A stretch of 45,787 nt of DNA from an uncultured Bacteroidales bacterium (GCA_945829225.1 CALZTY010000016.1:1-45787); one strand, 5' to 3'; positions 33,766 to 43,559 are shown, numbered from the stretch's first letter. A program made the numbers and translations. The notes: a model not told the origin generated them from the letters alone.

Positions 33766-34976
33766 AAATCACGCTGATAAATCATAGCGACAGCCTCGGA
33801 GGTGCCTCAACGGTCACCTACCGACTCATGGAGGCACTGTGCCGCGCCGGTGTGGAGGCTCGCATGCTGGTGCTTGACCGACGGCATGACGACAGCCGCG
33901 TGGCAGTCGCCGCATCGCGCCGCCGTGCCCGCGCACCATTCCTCGCCGAACATCTACGCATTTTTGCCGCTAATGGTTTGTCACGCAAGACATTATTCAA
34001 GATTTCGATAGCCACCGACGGCTTGCCGCTGAGCCGGCATCCATGGGTGCAAGATGCCGATGCCATCGTCCTCAATTGGGTCAACCAGGGTATGCTCTCC
34101 CTCGACGAAATCGCGCGTATCGCCTCGTCCAAGCCCACGCTGTGGACCATGCACGATATGTGGAACCTCACCGGGGTGTGCCACCATGCCGGCTCCTGCG
34201 ACCTCTACACCTCACATTGCCGGCACTGCCCGCTGCTGGGGCGCTGTGCCGGTGATAACGACCTCGCCGCGCGCACTTTCGACCGCAAGATGCGCCTCTA
34301 CGACAGCGCGCCCATCCACTTTGTGGCGGTGAGCAATTGGCTCGCCGACAAGGCTCGGAACAGCGCATTGACCGCCTCGCGACCGCTCTCGGTCATCAAC
34401 AATCCCCTTGATATTGAGCAGTTTGTGCATACTCCGGCAAAGACACGCCGAGCCCTGGGGCTTCCCACCGACGGCAAACTCGTGGTGATGTGTGCCGCGC
34501 GGCTCGACGACCAATTCAAGAACCTCCCCGATGCCATCGCCGCGCTCAACCGGCTCGGCGACACCAATGCGCGTGCCGTCTTTGTGGGCGAATGCCGCAA
34601 CACCTCACTTCTCGAGCAATTGCGCATACCCTATGTGCACCTCGGAGCCGTGGGCGATGCCGAGCGCCTGCGTCAAATATATGCCCATGCCGCCGTGGTG
34701 CTGTCATCATCGACCTATGAGTCGTTTGGCGCCACACTGCTCGAGGGGCAAGCCGCCGGCGCAGTCCCCGTGGGCTATGTACACGACGGGCGCGGCGACA
34801 TCATCACCGACGGCATCACCGGCTATGCCGCCGGCGAGGGCATACGACCCCTCCACGAGGCATTGCGCCTCGCCCTGGAGCAGCCCATCGAGCCGGCAGC
34901 CCTCGCCGCCGCCGCCCGCCGCTACTCCTACCCCGTCATCGCCCACCGCTACCTCGACCTCCTTGCCCAATCATAG
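33762..34976 (+). CDS. Glycosyltransferase family 4-like protein
   Basis: A 404-residue GT-B glycosyltransferase. ITLINHSDSLGGASTVTYRL (3-22) is the acceptor-side start. A Cys-rich loop, CHHAGSCDLYTSHCRHCPLLGRC, separated by the usual spacing (about 147-169), is common in Bacteroidetes members. The donor domain ends in SSSTYESFGATLLEGQAAG (about 313-331), with the two Glu of the E-x7-E motif, and DGRGDIITDG. It is coupled to the flippase gene by an ATGA overlap and closes the operon. The transferred sugar is unknown. Confidence 0.9.
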   Translation: MKITLINHSDSLGGASTVTYRLMEALCRAGVEARMLVLDRRHDDSRVAVAASRRRARAPFLAEHLRIFAANGLSRKTLFKISIATDGLPLSRHPWVQDADAIVLNWVNQGMLSLDEIARIASSKPTLWTMHDMWNLTGVCHHAGSCDLYTSHCRHCPLLGRCAGDNDLAARTFDRKMRLYDSAPIHFVAVSNWLADKARNSALTASRPLSVINNPLDIEQFVHTPAKTRRALGLPTDGKLVVMCAARLDDQFKNLPDAIAALNRLGDTNARAVFVGECRNTSLLEQLRIPYVHLGAVGDAERLRQIYAHAAVVLSSSTYESFGATLLEGQAAGAVPVGYVHDGRGDIITDGITGYAAGEGIRPLHEALRLALEQPIEPAALAAAARRYSYPVIAHRYLDLLAQS

Positions 34977-35006
34977 AAAGGCACACGTGTTAATGTGTGT
35001 AAAAAA

Positions 35007-35038
35007 TTGGGGTGGTATATATTTTATGGGTAACTTTG
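35007..35038 (+). promoter_or_regulatory. Promoter of the 722-residue secreted protein
   Basis: TTG (35007-35009), 21 nt, then TAACTTTG (35031-35038). The predicted leader is about 115 nt. The 181-nt gap also holds a weak CACAC/GTGTG inverted repeat near 34982-34999 followed by six A, which is not a convincing terminator. Confidence 0.65.
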
Positions 35039-35157
35039 CAACAAATATAAGCATTATAAATTAGATAGTAAGCCATCGTTAAGTTCACGCAATTCATCAT
35101 TTTGAGGCAGTGAATTTTGCGGTGGTCGTTTTTATAACAAAATGAAAGGTATATAGT

Positions 35158-37326
35158 ATGAAAAGATTGTACATTTTGATTTTAATCGCGACAGTTTGCT
35201 CATGGTGTGGTATCACGGCAGCCACCGTGACGCTCGACTTCGAGAGCGGAATACCTGCCGACTGGACCAACACCAACTTCACTCAAAGCAATGGTGCCAA
35301 CGTCGATGACATCACCATCACCTATACCGATGCTGTGCTGGAGGCTCCGACTATCACCGGTGTTAAAGATGGCGACATATACTACAGCGCTATCACTATC
35401 GGTGCTTCGCTGCCCGAAGTGGCAACAAGTTTCTCGTGGGAAGTGAAGAAAGATGATGCAGTGGTAGCATCAGCGACAAATGTGACTGAGGCTCAGACAT
35501 ACAAATGCACCGAAGAAGGCACTTACACCGTGAGTGTCTCGGCAACCGACGGCACCAACACCGAGAGCAATAGCATCACTTTCACTATAGGTTCGAATGT
35601 AGTAACTTCGGTAGCCGAATTTATCGAAAAAGGATCAAAAGAGGCAACTCAGGGCTACACGCTATTCGAAATCAACTGCAGATTAGATATCCTATACCGC
35701 TGCGGCTATTTCTTGCAAGCCAACGGCCACGACTCGAATCCCCTGCCTATACTGATTTACAGCACCTCAATGGATGCTAAATATCAGACCGCCGGTATTA
35801 TCCTTGAAGGCACCAAAGCGAAGTATCAATTGTACAATGGCGTGCCCGAAATGGTTGATGTGGTACTCGGCACACTTGACGAGCACAATGCGATTATTGC
35901 GAGTCCCTTCTTCACAGTGACCACTGCATACGTGAATGCAACCGAATATAATGGTAACCCCGTATATATGAGCGATTTCATCGAAATCAAAAATGTTACC
36001 TTTGATGTCGTCAACAAGACCATCACCGACGCAGCCGGCACAGTACCTTATTTATTATATAGCGGAGGTCCCAACAATCCCACCGACCTCACCATCAAAT
36101 ATAATGTCGAAGGCTTTCTATACAACAACGGCACAAGCAATTGCCTGCACATCTCCAAGATTACCCCGGTCGACGGAGCATTCGGCACACCCGTGCTGAC
36201 GCTCAAAGGTGAGCAAACCACCAGTCTCGGTCAGGTACATTACCTCGAGGGCACCACTCTCGATTTCGCAATCCCCTATGGCGCTGCATATTGCACTGTT
36301 TCAGGAGTACTTGGCATCGAAGAAACAACTCATTATACCGAGAATGCAAGCATTTTGCTCGAGCCCGGTGTTCACAAAGACATCACAGTTAAAGCCTACA
36401 ACGATGCAGATGAGGAAAAGACCTCGGCAACAATAGCGGATAACACAGTTGTCATTCCTTTTGCTCCTATACTATCCCTCGAGAATGGTATATATATTGA
36501 ATCACAAGAAGTTACAGCCACATACCCCGGCTCCTTTAGTAGTGTAACAGTTGCATTGTGGGCTGATGGCATTTATGAAACCGGCAATCCGACTGTATCT
36601 ACAACCTTGGCAAAAGTACCCGGTGAAGAAAAGATTTACACATTCGGTGCATTTGCCCTTTCGTCAGATAGAAGTTGCAACACACCAAGTGACACACGCA
36701 AGGTGTTGATATCGTCGACATATGTCGGCAGCGCTTCAGCCACTCTCGATATAGCCGCTTATGCTGCAGCCAATGGCTGGGAGAACGGTGTGAAAAGCAC
36801 ATCTGCGTATATCAATGACGTAACCTTCACAATGGCAGGGACTACCAACACCGGCAAATACTTCACATCAGACCAGTCGTGGCGTATGTACGGAACTGAG
36901 TCCGGCACCCTTACCATCTCCGTGCCGTCGCACTGCGTCATCAACAGCATCAAGATTTATGACTCCAATATCGGTACAATCACCACAGCGAGCGTGCTCG
37001 ATGAGGCAGGTGTAGCAACTGCCAACGGCATCCTGACACCCTCGACTGCCAAAGGCTCATGCCACATTTGGCGCACCGACGTGGAGGCACTCACCAACAC
37101 CGTTACCTTCGGCTTTGACGCAACATCATCTGCTAATGCCCAAATCACCAAGATAGAAGTGGAATGTTTCTACACCACCACCTCGGGCGTTGAAGGGATA
37201 GCCGTTGACGATGCCAATGCCGAGGCAGAGTACTACAACCTGCAAGGAGTGCGCGTGGCACATCCCGCAGCCGGCAATATCTACATCCGTCGCGTAGGTA
37301 ACACAGTCACAAAAATCCTCTACTAA
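35158..37326 (+). CDS. Secreted beta-rich protein with T9SS-like C-terminal tail
   Basis: A 722-residue exported protein with a signal peptide of about 21 residues ending CGITAA. The body begins TLDFESGIPADWTNTNF, resembling secreted sheet-rich binding modules, and continues with an Ig-like stretch (about 65-140, ATSFSWEVKKDDAVVASA and TYTVSVSATDG). OB-fold-like and chitobiase-type repeats follow, and then a jelly-roll-like region (about 540-670). The final 33 residues (690-722), with EYYNLQGVRVAHPAAG and NIYIRRVGNTV, resemble the sorting tails of type IX secretion cargo in Bacteroidales. I see no catalytic motif, so binding or structural roles are most likely. The DNA is more AT-rich than its neighbours. 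It is a single-gene unit with its own promoter and terminator. Confidence 0.75.
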   Translation: MKRLYILILIATVCSWCGITAATVTLDFESGIPADWTNTNFTQSNGANVDDITITYTDAVLEAPTITGVKDGDIYYSAITIGASLPEVATSFSWEVKKDDAVVASATNVTEAQTYKCTEEGTYTVSVSATDGTNTESNSITFTIGSNVVTSVAEFIEKGSKEATQGYTLFEINCRLDILYRCGYFLQANGHDSNPLPILIYSTSMDAKYQTAGIILEGTKAKYQLYNGVPEMVDVVLGTLDEHNAIIASPFFTVTTAYVNATEYNGNPVYMSDFIEIKNVTFDVVNKTITDAAGTVPYLLYSGGPNNPTDLTIKYNVEGFLYNNGTSNCLHISKITPVDGAFGTPVLTLKGEQTTSLGQVHYLEGTTLDFAIPYGAAYCTVSGVLGIEETTHYTENASILLEPGVHKDITVKAYNDADEEKTSATIADNTVVIPFAPILSLENGIYIESQEVTATYPGSFSSVTVALWADGIYETGNPTVSTTLAKVPGEEKIYTFGAFALSSDRSCNTPSDTRKVLISSTYVGSASATLDIAAYAAANGWENGVKSTSAYINDVTFTMAGTTNTGKYFTSDQSWRMYGTESGTLTISVPSHCVINSIKIYDSNIGTITTASVLDEAGVATANGILTPSTAKGSCHIWRTDVEALTNTVTFGFDATSSANAQITKIEVECFYTTTSGVEGIAVDDANAEAEYYNLQGVRVAHPAAGNIYIRRVGNTVTKILY

Positions 37327-37345
37327 GATACTGTCCATTAGTCAT

Positions 37346-37388
37346 CAAGGGGCGAGCGGTCAATACAGCCGTTTGCCCCTTGTTTTTT
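37346..37388 (+). terminator. Terminator after the 722-residue protein gene
   Basis: CAAGGGGC (37346-37353) pairs with GCCCCTTG (37375-37382), with an inner CGG/CCG pairing, followed by six T. It begins 20 nt after the stop codon. Confidence 0.85.
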
Positions 37389-37399
37389 AAGCGGATATT

Positions 37400-37429
37400 T
37401 TTGCAGGTACACATTTTTTAGTACCTTTG
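37400..37429 (+). promoter_or_regulatory. Promoter of the GLUG-lipoprotein pair
   Basis: TTTG (37400-37403), 18 nt, then TACCTTTG (37422-37429), 48 nt before the ATG. With the terminator just upstream, this makes the GLUG genes a separate transcription unit. Confidence 0.72.
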
Positions 37430-37476
37430 CCGTCGAAACAACACTGTGTGTATCTTACTTTATCATAGACAAGTAT

Positions 37477-40400
37477 ATGAGGTATTTGATTGAAAAATGG
37501 ATAGCGATAGTGCTGCCGGTAACGATAGCATTGATGAGCCTGCAGGGATGCTCCGACGACGAGCCGGTGCCCGCACCGTCTCCCGCCGATGACGCATACG
37601 TCGGCAACCTCCGCGAGATAAGCATCGTGGAAGCCCTTGACGACTTTCATCAAGCAATTTTCAAGTGTGCAATACAAGCACCCGACGGCACGGTAATCAC
37701 CCGCACAGGTGTGCATCAACGCATCGAGGGCTGCGCGCGACTCACCCTCGACCGTGGCTTGTGCGCCGGCACATACCGACTCCTGTACTTGCTCACCCCC
37801 GAGGTGGAAGGCAACGACACCATCTGGGTGGAATACGGACTCGGCTGCCGCGTGAAACTTGATGCCGATGGCGCCGAGGTGCTCGACACCTACAACTCGT
37901 TCTACGACCTCTTTGGCAGCGGCACCGACGAGGACCCCTTCATCATCAGTAGTTCCGAGGGTCTCAAGCGCCTGCGCAATATCACCAACGACGGGCGCAC
38001 CAACCCCAAATTGACCCCCTCCACCTACTTCTCGCAAGTGACTGATATAGATATGCACACCGCATCAAAGAAAGCCGACGGCTTGAGCGGGTGGTTGCCT
38101 ATCGGCAACCTGCCCAACAACCCCTTCAAGGGCGTCTATCGCGGTAATGGTCACATCATCCAGCGATTGTGGATTGACCGCCCCTACTCTGCCGGCGTTG
38201 GGCTCTTCGGCTATGTGGAGAGCGCCGTATTTGAAGACGTACACATCGTCAACCCCGATGTGCGTGGCACCTTTGCAGTAGGCTCGCTGGTGGGCTCCAC
38301 AGTCACCGCCGGCGACATACGCTGTGCATCAGAGTTCAACAGATGCACCACACAGTTTGGCTCAGTGGTGTGCAATGACGGTAGCGTCGCCGTGGGCGGC
38401 TTGATTGGCGAGATTGACAAGGGGGCTGTGTGCACCATCGACAGTTGCTTTAACAACCACACCACCGTCACCGGCTCCTACGGCGTAGGCGGCTTGGTAG
38501 GAAACGCTGCGCTGTTCTCGTCAACATTGATACAAAACTGCGAGAACAAGGCAAGCATCACCTCGCATTACAGCGGTGCCGGCGGACTCATCGGCGTGGC
38601 TGATACCCTCGTGGTGATGAACTCCACCAATTGCGGCGTCATCGAGGGCGCGACAAAATATTCAAGTGGCGACACCAAGAACAGCGGCTTCGGCGCAGGC
38701 GGCTTGGCAGGCGGCACAGGTATGTCCTCCATCTATGCCAGCAACAACACCGGCGCGGTGAGCGGATACACCGGTGTGGGCGGCTTGGTGGGCAGCACGC
38801 GTCTCGACGGCGAGCAAGGAATGTACAACAACTGTATGGTGAAGTCGTCGTACAACACCGCCGACATCACCGGCAACACCGCCGTGGGTGGCATATGCGG
38901 CGAGGCGCAATTCGGCTGCTGCTCGGTATACAACACCGGCACGGTCACCGCTACAGGCAGTGACTCGCACATCGGCGGCATCGTGGGCAACACCTCCATC
39001 GCGGTAATTCACAATACTATCAATAGTGGCAAGGTGGTCGACAGCGACTCGCACTCGGCGGGTGGCTTGGTGGGCAAGACCACTTGGGGCTCGATATATG
39101 CCTCGCAGAACTTTGGCGCCATAGACGTAACCGCCGACTATGCCGGCGGCATCGTAGGCTTGGCAGGCAATTACACCGTCATCGACTACTGTCAGAATAC
39201 CGGCGCCCTCACCAATGCCGGCACGGGTCCCACCGGCGGCATCGTCGGCGAAATTGGCGACCCTCGCGAATGGTCGGCTCTGGACATCGCCAACTGTGTC
39301 ATCGGCGGTGCCGAGATGGTGCTGGGCTTGGCTGGTCCGATGATGGCTGTCACCGGAAAGGCTATCGAGGGCTCTATCAAGGCGGCTGAAGCGGCTGGCA
39401 AGGCTATCTCCGCGGGATGGAAAGCCGCCGAGACACTGCACCATGTGCTTCACATTGTTGAATTTAGCCTGGACCTGAGCACTATAATTTACGACGTCAG
39501 CGTCCGCTTCTACACCATATATGAATTCTACAATCCCGAAGGTTATGATGCTCATATCGCTCAGTTGAAATCCGACACCGAGGATAATATCAAGGCTGTC
39601 GATGATGCAATGGCGCTGATGCGCAGCGGATACACCTTCAACAGCACCGGCTTCTCGTCCAGCCTCAGCGCCGACGCCTTATCACCCTACATGGGCTATG
39701 TGAGTGATGTGGCAACCTACGGGCAACTCTCCGACGACAACAGTTCGACCGTCAACTACAATCTCAACAATTCGCGCGAGGAGCGTGCCGAGATAGTTGA
39801 GAGCGACAAACGCACCGGCGAAATAGCACACCGCGTCGTCTCGGGTGTGTGCCTCGTGGTGTCGGCGGCATCCTTCGTAGCGTCTATTTTCACCGGAGGA
39901 AGCACCCTGGGTATTGCCGTGCTTGCAGCCGGTGCCGTAGCCACTACCATAGGTGGTGCCAACGCTATCGCCGAGACATGTACTGACTATAAAGCAAATA
40001 TCGTCGTGGTGTCGCAATGCGCCAACCTCGGCACTATCAAAGCCGATAATGCCGACAGAGTGGGCGGTATCGCCGGACACTTCCAACAATATTGCTATAT
40101 GGCAGACTGCCTCAATGCCGGGTATTATAGCGGCACATCGGACAACAACTCAGGCATCGTTGACTGCGCCGATTGTCGCAGCGAGGTGAGCCGATGCCTC
40201 AACGTCGGCGCCAATTGGGGCTCGGCTATCTGCGGTGAGCAACACACCGACTGCATAATCAGCAATAATTATTGCTTCGATGAACTCTACCCCGGATATG
40301 ACAACAACAATTATTCAATGATGAGCCTCAGCCTCGCTGAATTGTGCAAGAAATCCTCATACCACAGTTGGGTATTCAGCGGCGACCTCTCGCCATGGTA

Positions 40401-40479
40401 CCTCAATGAGACCAGCAAGTACTTCCCCATTCCATATAAATCATTAATGCACGAACCCATACCAACGACAAATGAATAA
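37477..40479 (+). CDS. GLUG-repeat surface lipoprotein with a helical hydrophobic-hairpin insert
   Basis: A 1000-residue lipoprotein. The lipobox is LQGC (Cys25), followed by SDDEP, an acidic surface-export signal. An N-terminal beta domain runs to about 147 and ends at GSGTDEDPFIISSSEGL, the usual entry to a GLUG region. GLUG repeats (VGLFGYVES, VGGLVGNA, VGGICGEA, AGGIVGLAG and more) fill about 241-606 and resume at about 839-935 (VGGIAGHF). Between them, 607-838 is wholly different: an Ala/Gly-rich helical part (AEMVLGLAGPMMAVTGKAIEG and AAEAAGKAISAGWKAAE), a charged middle, and a long apolar hairpin (RVVSGVCLVVSAASFVASIF, turn TGGS, then TLGIAVLAAGAVATTIGGA). GLUG coils usually serve adhesion or as a stalk. 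The hairpin resembles those of pore-forming proteins, but function is unproven. Confidence 0.85.
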   Translation: MRYLIEKWIAIVLPVTIALMSLQGCSDDEPVPAPSPADDAYVGNLREISIVEALDDFHQAIFKCAIQAPDGTVITRTGVHQRIEGCARLTLDRGLCAGTYRLLYLLTPEVEGNDTIWVEYGLGCRVKLDADGAEVLDTYNSFYDLFGSGTDEDPFIISSSEGLKRLRNITNDGRTNPKLTPSTYFSQVTDIDMHTASKKADGLSGWLPIGNLPNNPFKGVYRGNGHIIQRLWIDRPYSAGVGLFGYVESAVFEDVHIVNPDVRGTFAVGSLVGSTVTAGDIRCASEFNRCTTQFGSVVCNDGSVAVGGLIGEIDKGAVCTIDSCFNNHTTVTGSYGVGGLVGNAALFSSTLIQNCENKASITSHYSGAGGLIGVADTLVVMNSTNCGVIEGATKYSSGDTKNSGFGAGGLAGGTGMSSIYASNNTGAVSGYTGVGGLVGSTRLDGEQGMYNNCMVKSSYNTADITGNTAVGGICGEAQFGCCSVYNTGTVTATGSDSHIGGIVGNTSIAVIHNTINSGKVVDSDSHSAGGLVGKTTWGSIYASQNFGAIDVTADYAGGIVGLAGNYTVIDYCQNTGALTNAGTGPTGGIVGEIGDPREWSALDIANCVIGGAEMVLGLAGPMMAVTGKAIEGSIKAAEAAGKAISAGWKAAETLHHVLHIVEFSLDLSTIIYDVSVRFYTIYEFYNPEGYDAHIAQLKSDTEDNIKAVDDAMALMRSGYTFNSTGFSSSLSADALSPYMGYVSDVATYGQLSDDNSSTVNYNLNNSREERAEIVESDKRTGEIAHRVVSGVCLVVSAASFVASIFTGGSTLGIAVLAAGAVATTIGGANAIAETCTDYKANIVVVSQCANLGTIKADNADRVGGIAGHFQQYCYMADCLNAGYYSGTSDNNSGIVDCADCRSEVSRCLNVGANWGSAICGEQHTDCIISNNYCFDELYPGYDNNNYSMMSLSLAELCKKSSYHSWVFSGDLSPWYLNETSKYFPIPYKSLMHEPIPTTNE

Positions 40480-43444
40480 AGCATATAAATTACTGACAGT
40501 GTCGGTCATCGCCTTGTTGGCGATGCTGTGCGGTGCCTGCGCCGACGATTTATTTCTCCAAAATCAACTCGGCTCGCAACTCACCGAGCGCGGCGACTAC
40601 CGCGTGAGCCGCTTCAAGTTGCAGCGCGAAGTGATGGACATACCCACCGACGAGGTAGACATCACTATATCATTGGTGTCGCATACCGACAGTTCCGAGA
40701 CGCAGTTTGATGCCACCGTGGAGCACTTCGATACACACCAGTGGATTGCATTGCTAATTCCTCGCTCGCACAAAATCGCCGATAGCGACTATGACCTCAC
40801 CGTCACCTTAGCCAACGGCAAGCGCGTGGGAACGCAATTGACAGTGACCTTCCGCGACGAGATGCTCTATCAAATCAACAGCCGCGCACGCGTCTACGAC
40901 CTAAGCGGCAAGGGTACCTTGGAGAAGCCCTACCTCATCAGTTCCACCGAAGACTTCTCGGACTTCCAGACCGGTCTTAGCGAGGATTCACTCCGAGGTG
41001 CCGGCTTGTACTTCAAGCAGACCGCCAATATCACCGCCCCCGCCGCGAGCGACGCCATCAACGGGCGCTTGTATGCACACTGCGACTTTGCGGGCTGTTA
41101 CGACGGCGGCAAGAAGACCATCACACTGCAATACAGTGGCAGCGGAACCGTCGAGCGCGACGACAGCGTGGGTTTGTTCGGCAGCCTGCTCGACGGCGCT
41201 TTGGTCAAGAATCTCACTCTCAACGCCTCGATACGCGGCGGCAACTCGTGCGTGGGCGCACTCTCCGGCACAGCCTCGGGCACGGTTGTTCTTGAAAATG
41301 TTACCGTCAAGGGCTATGTCATCGGCAACGACCACGTGGGTGGCTTCATCGGCAAGGTCAACGGCAACCTCACCGCCTCCGACTGCTACCTCGCCTCGTC
41401 GGTCTCCGGCTCAGATTACGTGGGTGGCTTGACCGGCAGCCTTGAGAATGGCTCCCTCAACCTCTCTACCTTCTCCAATCTGCTCAAATCCACTCCCGAG
41501 GAGATAGCCGGCGGTGCCGACCTGGTGCAGATGCACGACTTCACAACCATCGCTACAGCCTCTCACGTCGGCGGTGTTGCCGGCTACCTCAACGGTAGTT
41601 TCACACTGTCCGATGTCATCCTGCAGCACATAATCGATGGCGAGACCACCAAGGTCAAGGTCATCAATGCCGATCGTTCTTATGCCGGCGGACTCATAGG
41701 CGAAGCTGTCATCACCTCGGCATCAACAGTGTCGTCGATACACTCCCTCGCACCGGTCACCGCATCCACGGAATACAGTGGCGGTCTCTTCGGCAAGGTG
41801 CAAGCCTCCGCCGAGTTGAGCATCCTCTCGGTCACCATCGGCACGCAGGTCCTCGGCAGCGACTACGTTGGCGGCTTCATCGGCTACACCACCAGCGGTT
41901 CCATGATCTCCATAGGCACGGCATCAAACGGCTCGGAGTGCTTCCTGGGACAGGTGCGCAACGGCCATGTGGAGATTAAAGGCGCAAATTACGTGGGCGG
42001 TCTCTTCGGCTACCTCGAGGGCGACATCCACCCCACATCTACCACATCTCTCAACATCAATGTCACCTCCACAGGCAGTAACAGCGGCGGTGTGGTAGGC
42101 AAGATTTACAACGGCACCTTGGAGTGTCAACACTTCACCATTGACGGCAATATGACCATCACCGGCGCCACCAACACCGGTGGCTTTGTGGGCTATGCCG
42201 ACCACTCCACCATCCGCGGCAACCTCAACAACAACCAATCAATCAATGCCAAGAGCCACCCGGCGAAATCGTCCTTTGCGTCGACCTTTGCCGGCAAGGT
42301 GAGACCTTATGATTCGTCGAGTAGTAAGACCGGCGGCATCATAGGCTATGCCTATAACACCTACATAAGCGCCCTGTGCGTTTCCGGCGAAATTGAGGGC
42401 TACAAATATGTGGGTGGCATCGTGGGTTATCTCGAGAATACCTCACGCGGATACATCTATGACTGCGTGAACAAAGGCAACGGAGTCAAGAATGCCTCAG
42501 GCGACTACACCGGCGGCATTATCGGCTTGTTGACCTACCACTACGGCAATCAGAGCGACCTCATCAATTACTCGGAAGTTCAAGGTAAAAACTACACCGG
42601 AGGCATCATCGGAGGCATCTTAATCGCCGACGGCGCTCCCGCATTCGATATCAGCAATATCTTCAACGAAGGTCCCATCAGCGGCACCAAGCAAGTGGGC
42701 GGCTGTGTCGGCTACATAGCACACACCGAGGCTGAGTATTACAATGCCGAAAACATACTCGTAAATAATGCCGGTAACTTCGGCAATGTAGAGTTGAGCG
42801 GCGAAGGCAATGTGGGCGGTATCCTCGGGCACGGCAACTCCATCCGCATGATAGTATCCCACAGCGCCAACCACGGCAAGGTGTCGTCAACAGGTGAAGC
42901 CAAGGTGGGCGGTATCGCCGGACGCATGGGTCAAGACCCCGGAGGCATCGGTATCAACATCTCCAGCAATATGGAACTCGCCTACTGCTGCAATTACGGC
43001 GAAATATCATCGGATTCATCGCTGTCCAACTTGGGCGGTCTCCTTGGCTATCAAGAGGAGGGGCACGCGCACGACGAGACACACTGGATGACCCACGACT
43101 GCTACAACGCCGGCGAGATATCCTCCGACCAGAATGAAGACAATGGCGGTATCATCGGATATATCGATTACTACGGCGAGATCGGGCAGTGTATCAACCA
43201 CGGCAAGGTGAAAAAAGGCAACGGCATCCTGGGCACTCACCCCTCGGGCGGCATCATCTACCACCACAATGTCTACACCCTCGAGGGTATGGGCGGCGAT
43301 TGGTGCGCAACTGAGTTCAGCAGTTCCGACAAGGGCAAGGAGTCGACCTTCGAGGGTCTCGACTTCAACTCGGTGTGGCGCCTCAACGACAGCAACAACG
43401 ACGGCTTCCCGTCGCTGCGCAACTGCCCCTTCCAGTTCAAGTAA
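40472..43444 (+). CDS. GLUG-repeat lipoprotein, partner of the preceding gene
   Basis: A 990-residue lipoprotein. The signal ends in CGAC (Cys23), followed by ADDLFLQ. It has the same layout as the upstream protein: an N-terminal domain to about 147 ending GKGTLEKPYLISSTEDF, then near-continuous GLUG-type repeats from about 232 to 930 (VGLFGSLLDG, VGGFIGKVNG, VGGLTGSLEN, YVGGLFGYLEG, VGGILGHGN, LGGLLGYQEE) and a short C-terminal region ending LRNCPFQFK. It has no hydrophobic insert. The predicted form is a long beta-helix on the cell surface, and an adhesion or structural role is the usual inference for GLUG proteins. It overlaps the upstream gene by 8 nt (ATGAATAA), so the two are made together, probably by tandem divergence. 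Confidence 0.85.
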   Translation: MNKAYKLLTVSVIALLAMLCGACADDLFLQNQLGSQLTERGDYRVSRFKLQREVMDIPTDEVDITISLVSHTDSSETQFDATVEHFDTHQWIALLIPRSHKIADSDYDLTVTLANGKRVGTQLTVTFRDEMLYQINSRARVYDLSGKGTLEKPYLISSTEDFSDFQTGLSEDSLRGAGLYFKQTANITAPAASDAINGRLYAHCDFAGCYDGGKKTITLQYSGSGTVERDDSVGLFGSLLDGALVKNLTLNASIRGGNSCVGALSGTASGTVVLENVTVKGYVIGNDHVGGFIGKVNGNLTASDCYLASSVSGSDYVGGLTGSLENGSLNLSTFSNLLKSTPEEIAGGADLVQMHDFTTIATASHVGGVAGYLNGSFTLSDVILQHIIDGETTKVKVINADRSYAGGLIGEAVITSASTVSSIHSLAPVTASTEYSGGLFGKVQASAELSILSVTIGTQVLGSDYVGGFIGYTTSGSMISIGTASNGSECFLGQVRNGHVEIKGANYVGGLFGYLEGDIHPTSTTSLNINVTSTGSNSGGVVGKIYNGTLECQHFTIDGNMTITGATNTGGFVGYADHSTIRGNLNNNQSINAKSHPAKSSFASTFAGKVRPYDSSSSKTGGIIGYAYNTYISALCVSGEIEGYKYVGGIVGYLENTSRGYIYDCVNKGNGVKNASGDYTGGIIGLLTYHYGNQSDLINYSEVQGKNYTGGIIGGILIADGAPAFDISNIFNEGPISGTKQVGGCVGYIAHTEAEYYNAENILVNNAGNFGNVELSGEGNVGGILGHGNSIRMIVSHSANHGKVSSTGEAKVGGIAGRMGQDPGGIGINISSNMELAYCCNYGEISSDSSLSNLGGLLGYQEEGHAHDETHWMTHDCYNAGEISSDQNEDNGGIIGYIDYYGEIGQCINHGKVKKGNGILGTHPSGGIIYHHNVYTLEGMGGDWCATEFSSSDKGKESTFEGLDFNSVWRLNDSNNDGFPSLRNCPFQFK

Positions 43445-43508
43445 CTGTTAAATCTGACTTTGTTATATGTTAATTTTTATTGACAGAGATAAAGTTTCAG
43501 GCAGAAAA

Positions 43509-43540
43509 TTTGGATTTACTCTACTGGTGTTGTAAATTTG
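43509..43540 (+). promoter_or_regulatory. Promoter of the S24 regulator gene
   Basis: TTTG (43509-43512), 20 nt, then TAAATTTG (43533-43540): one of the best matches to the Bacteroidetes consensus in the window. The ATG follows 19 nt later. No terminator is visible between the GLUG gene stop at 43444 and this promoter. Confidence 0.75.
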
Positions 43541-43559
43541 CAACAAAATCTGCAACGTT

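Noticed and set aside
38662..39555. 297-residue open frame antisense to the first GLUG gene
   Set aside because: It is a by-product of GC-rich repeated GGC codons; the sense frame has a signal peptide and domain pattern.
38197..43300. Possible CRISPR or DNA repeat array in the GLUG region
   Set aside because: The periodicity is at protein level (VGG-x-G) with varied codons, not identical DNA units with spacers.
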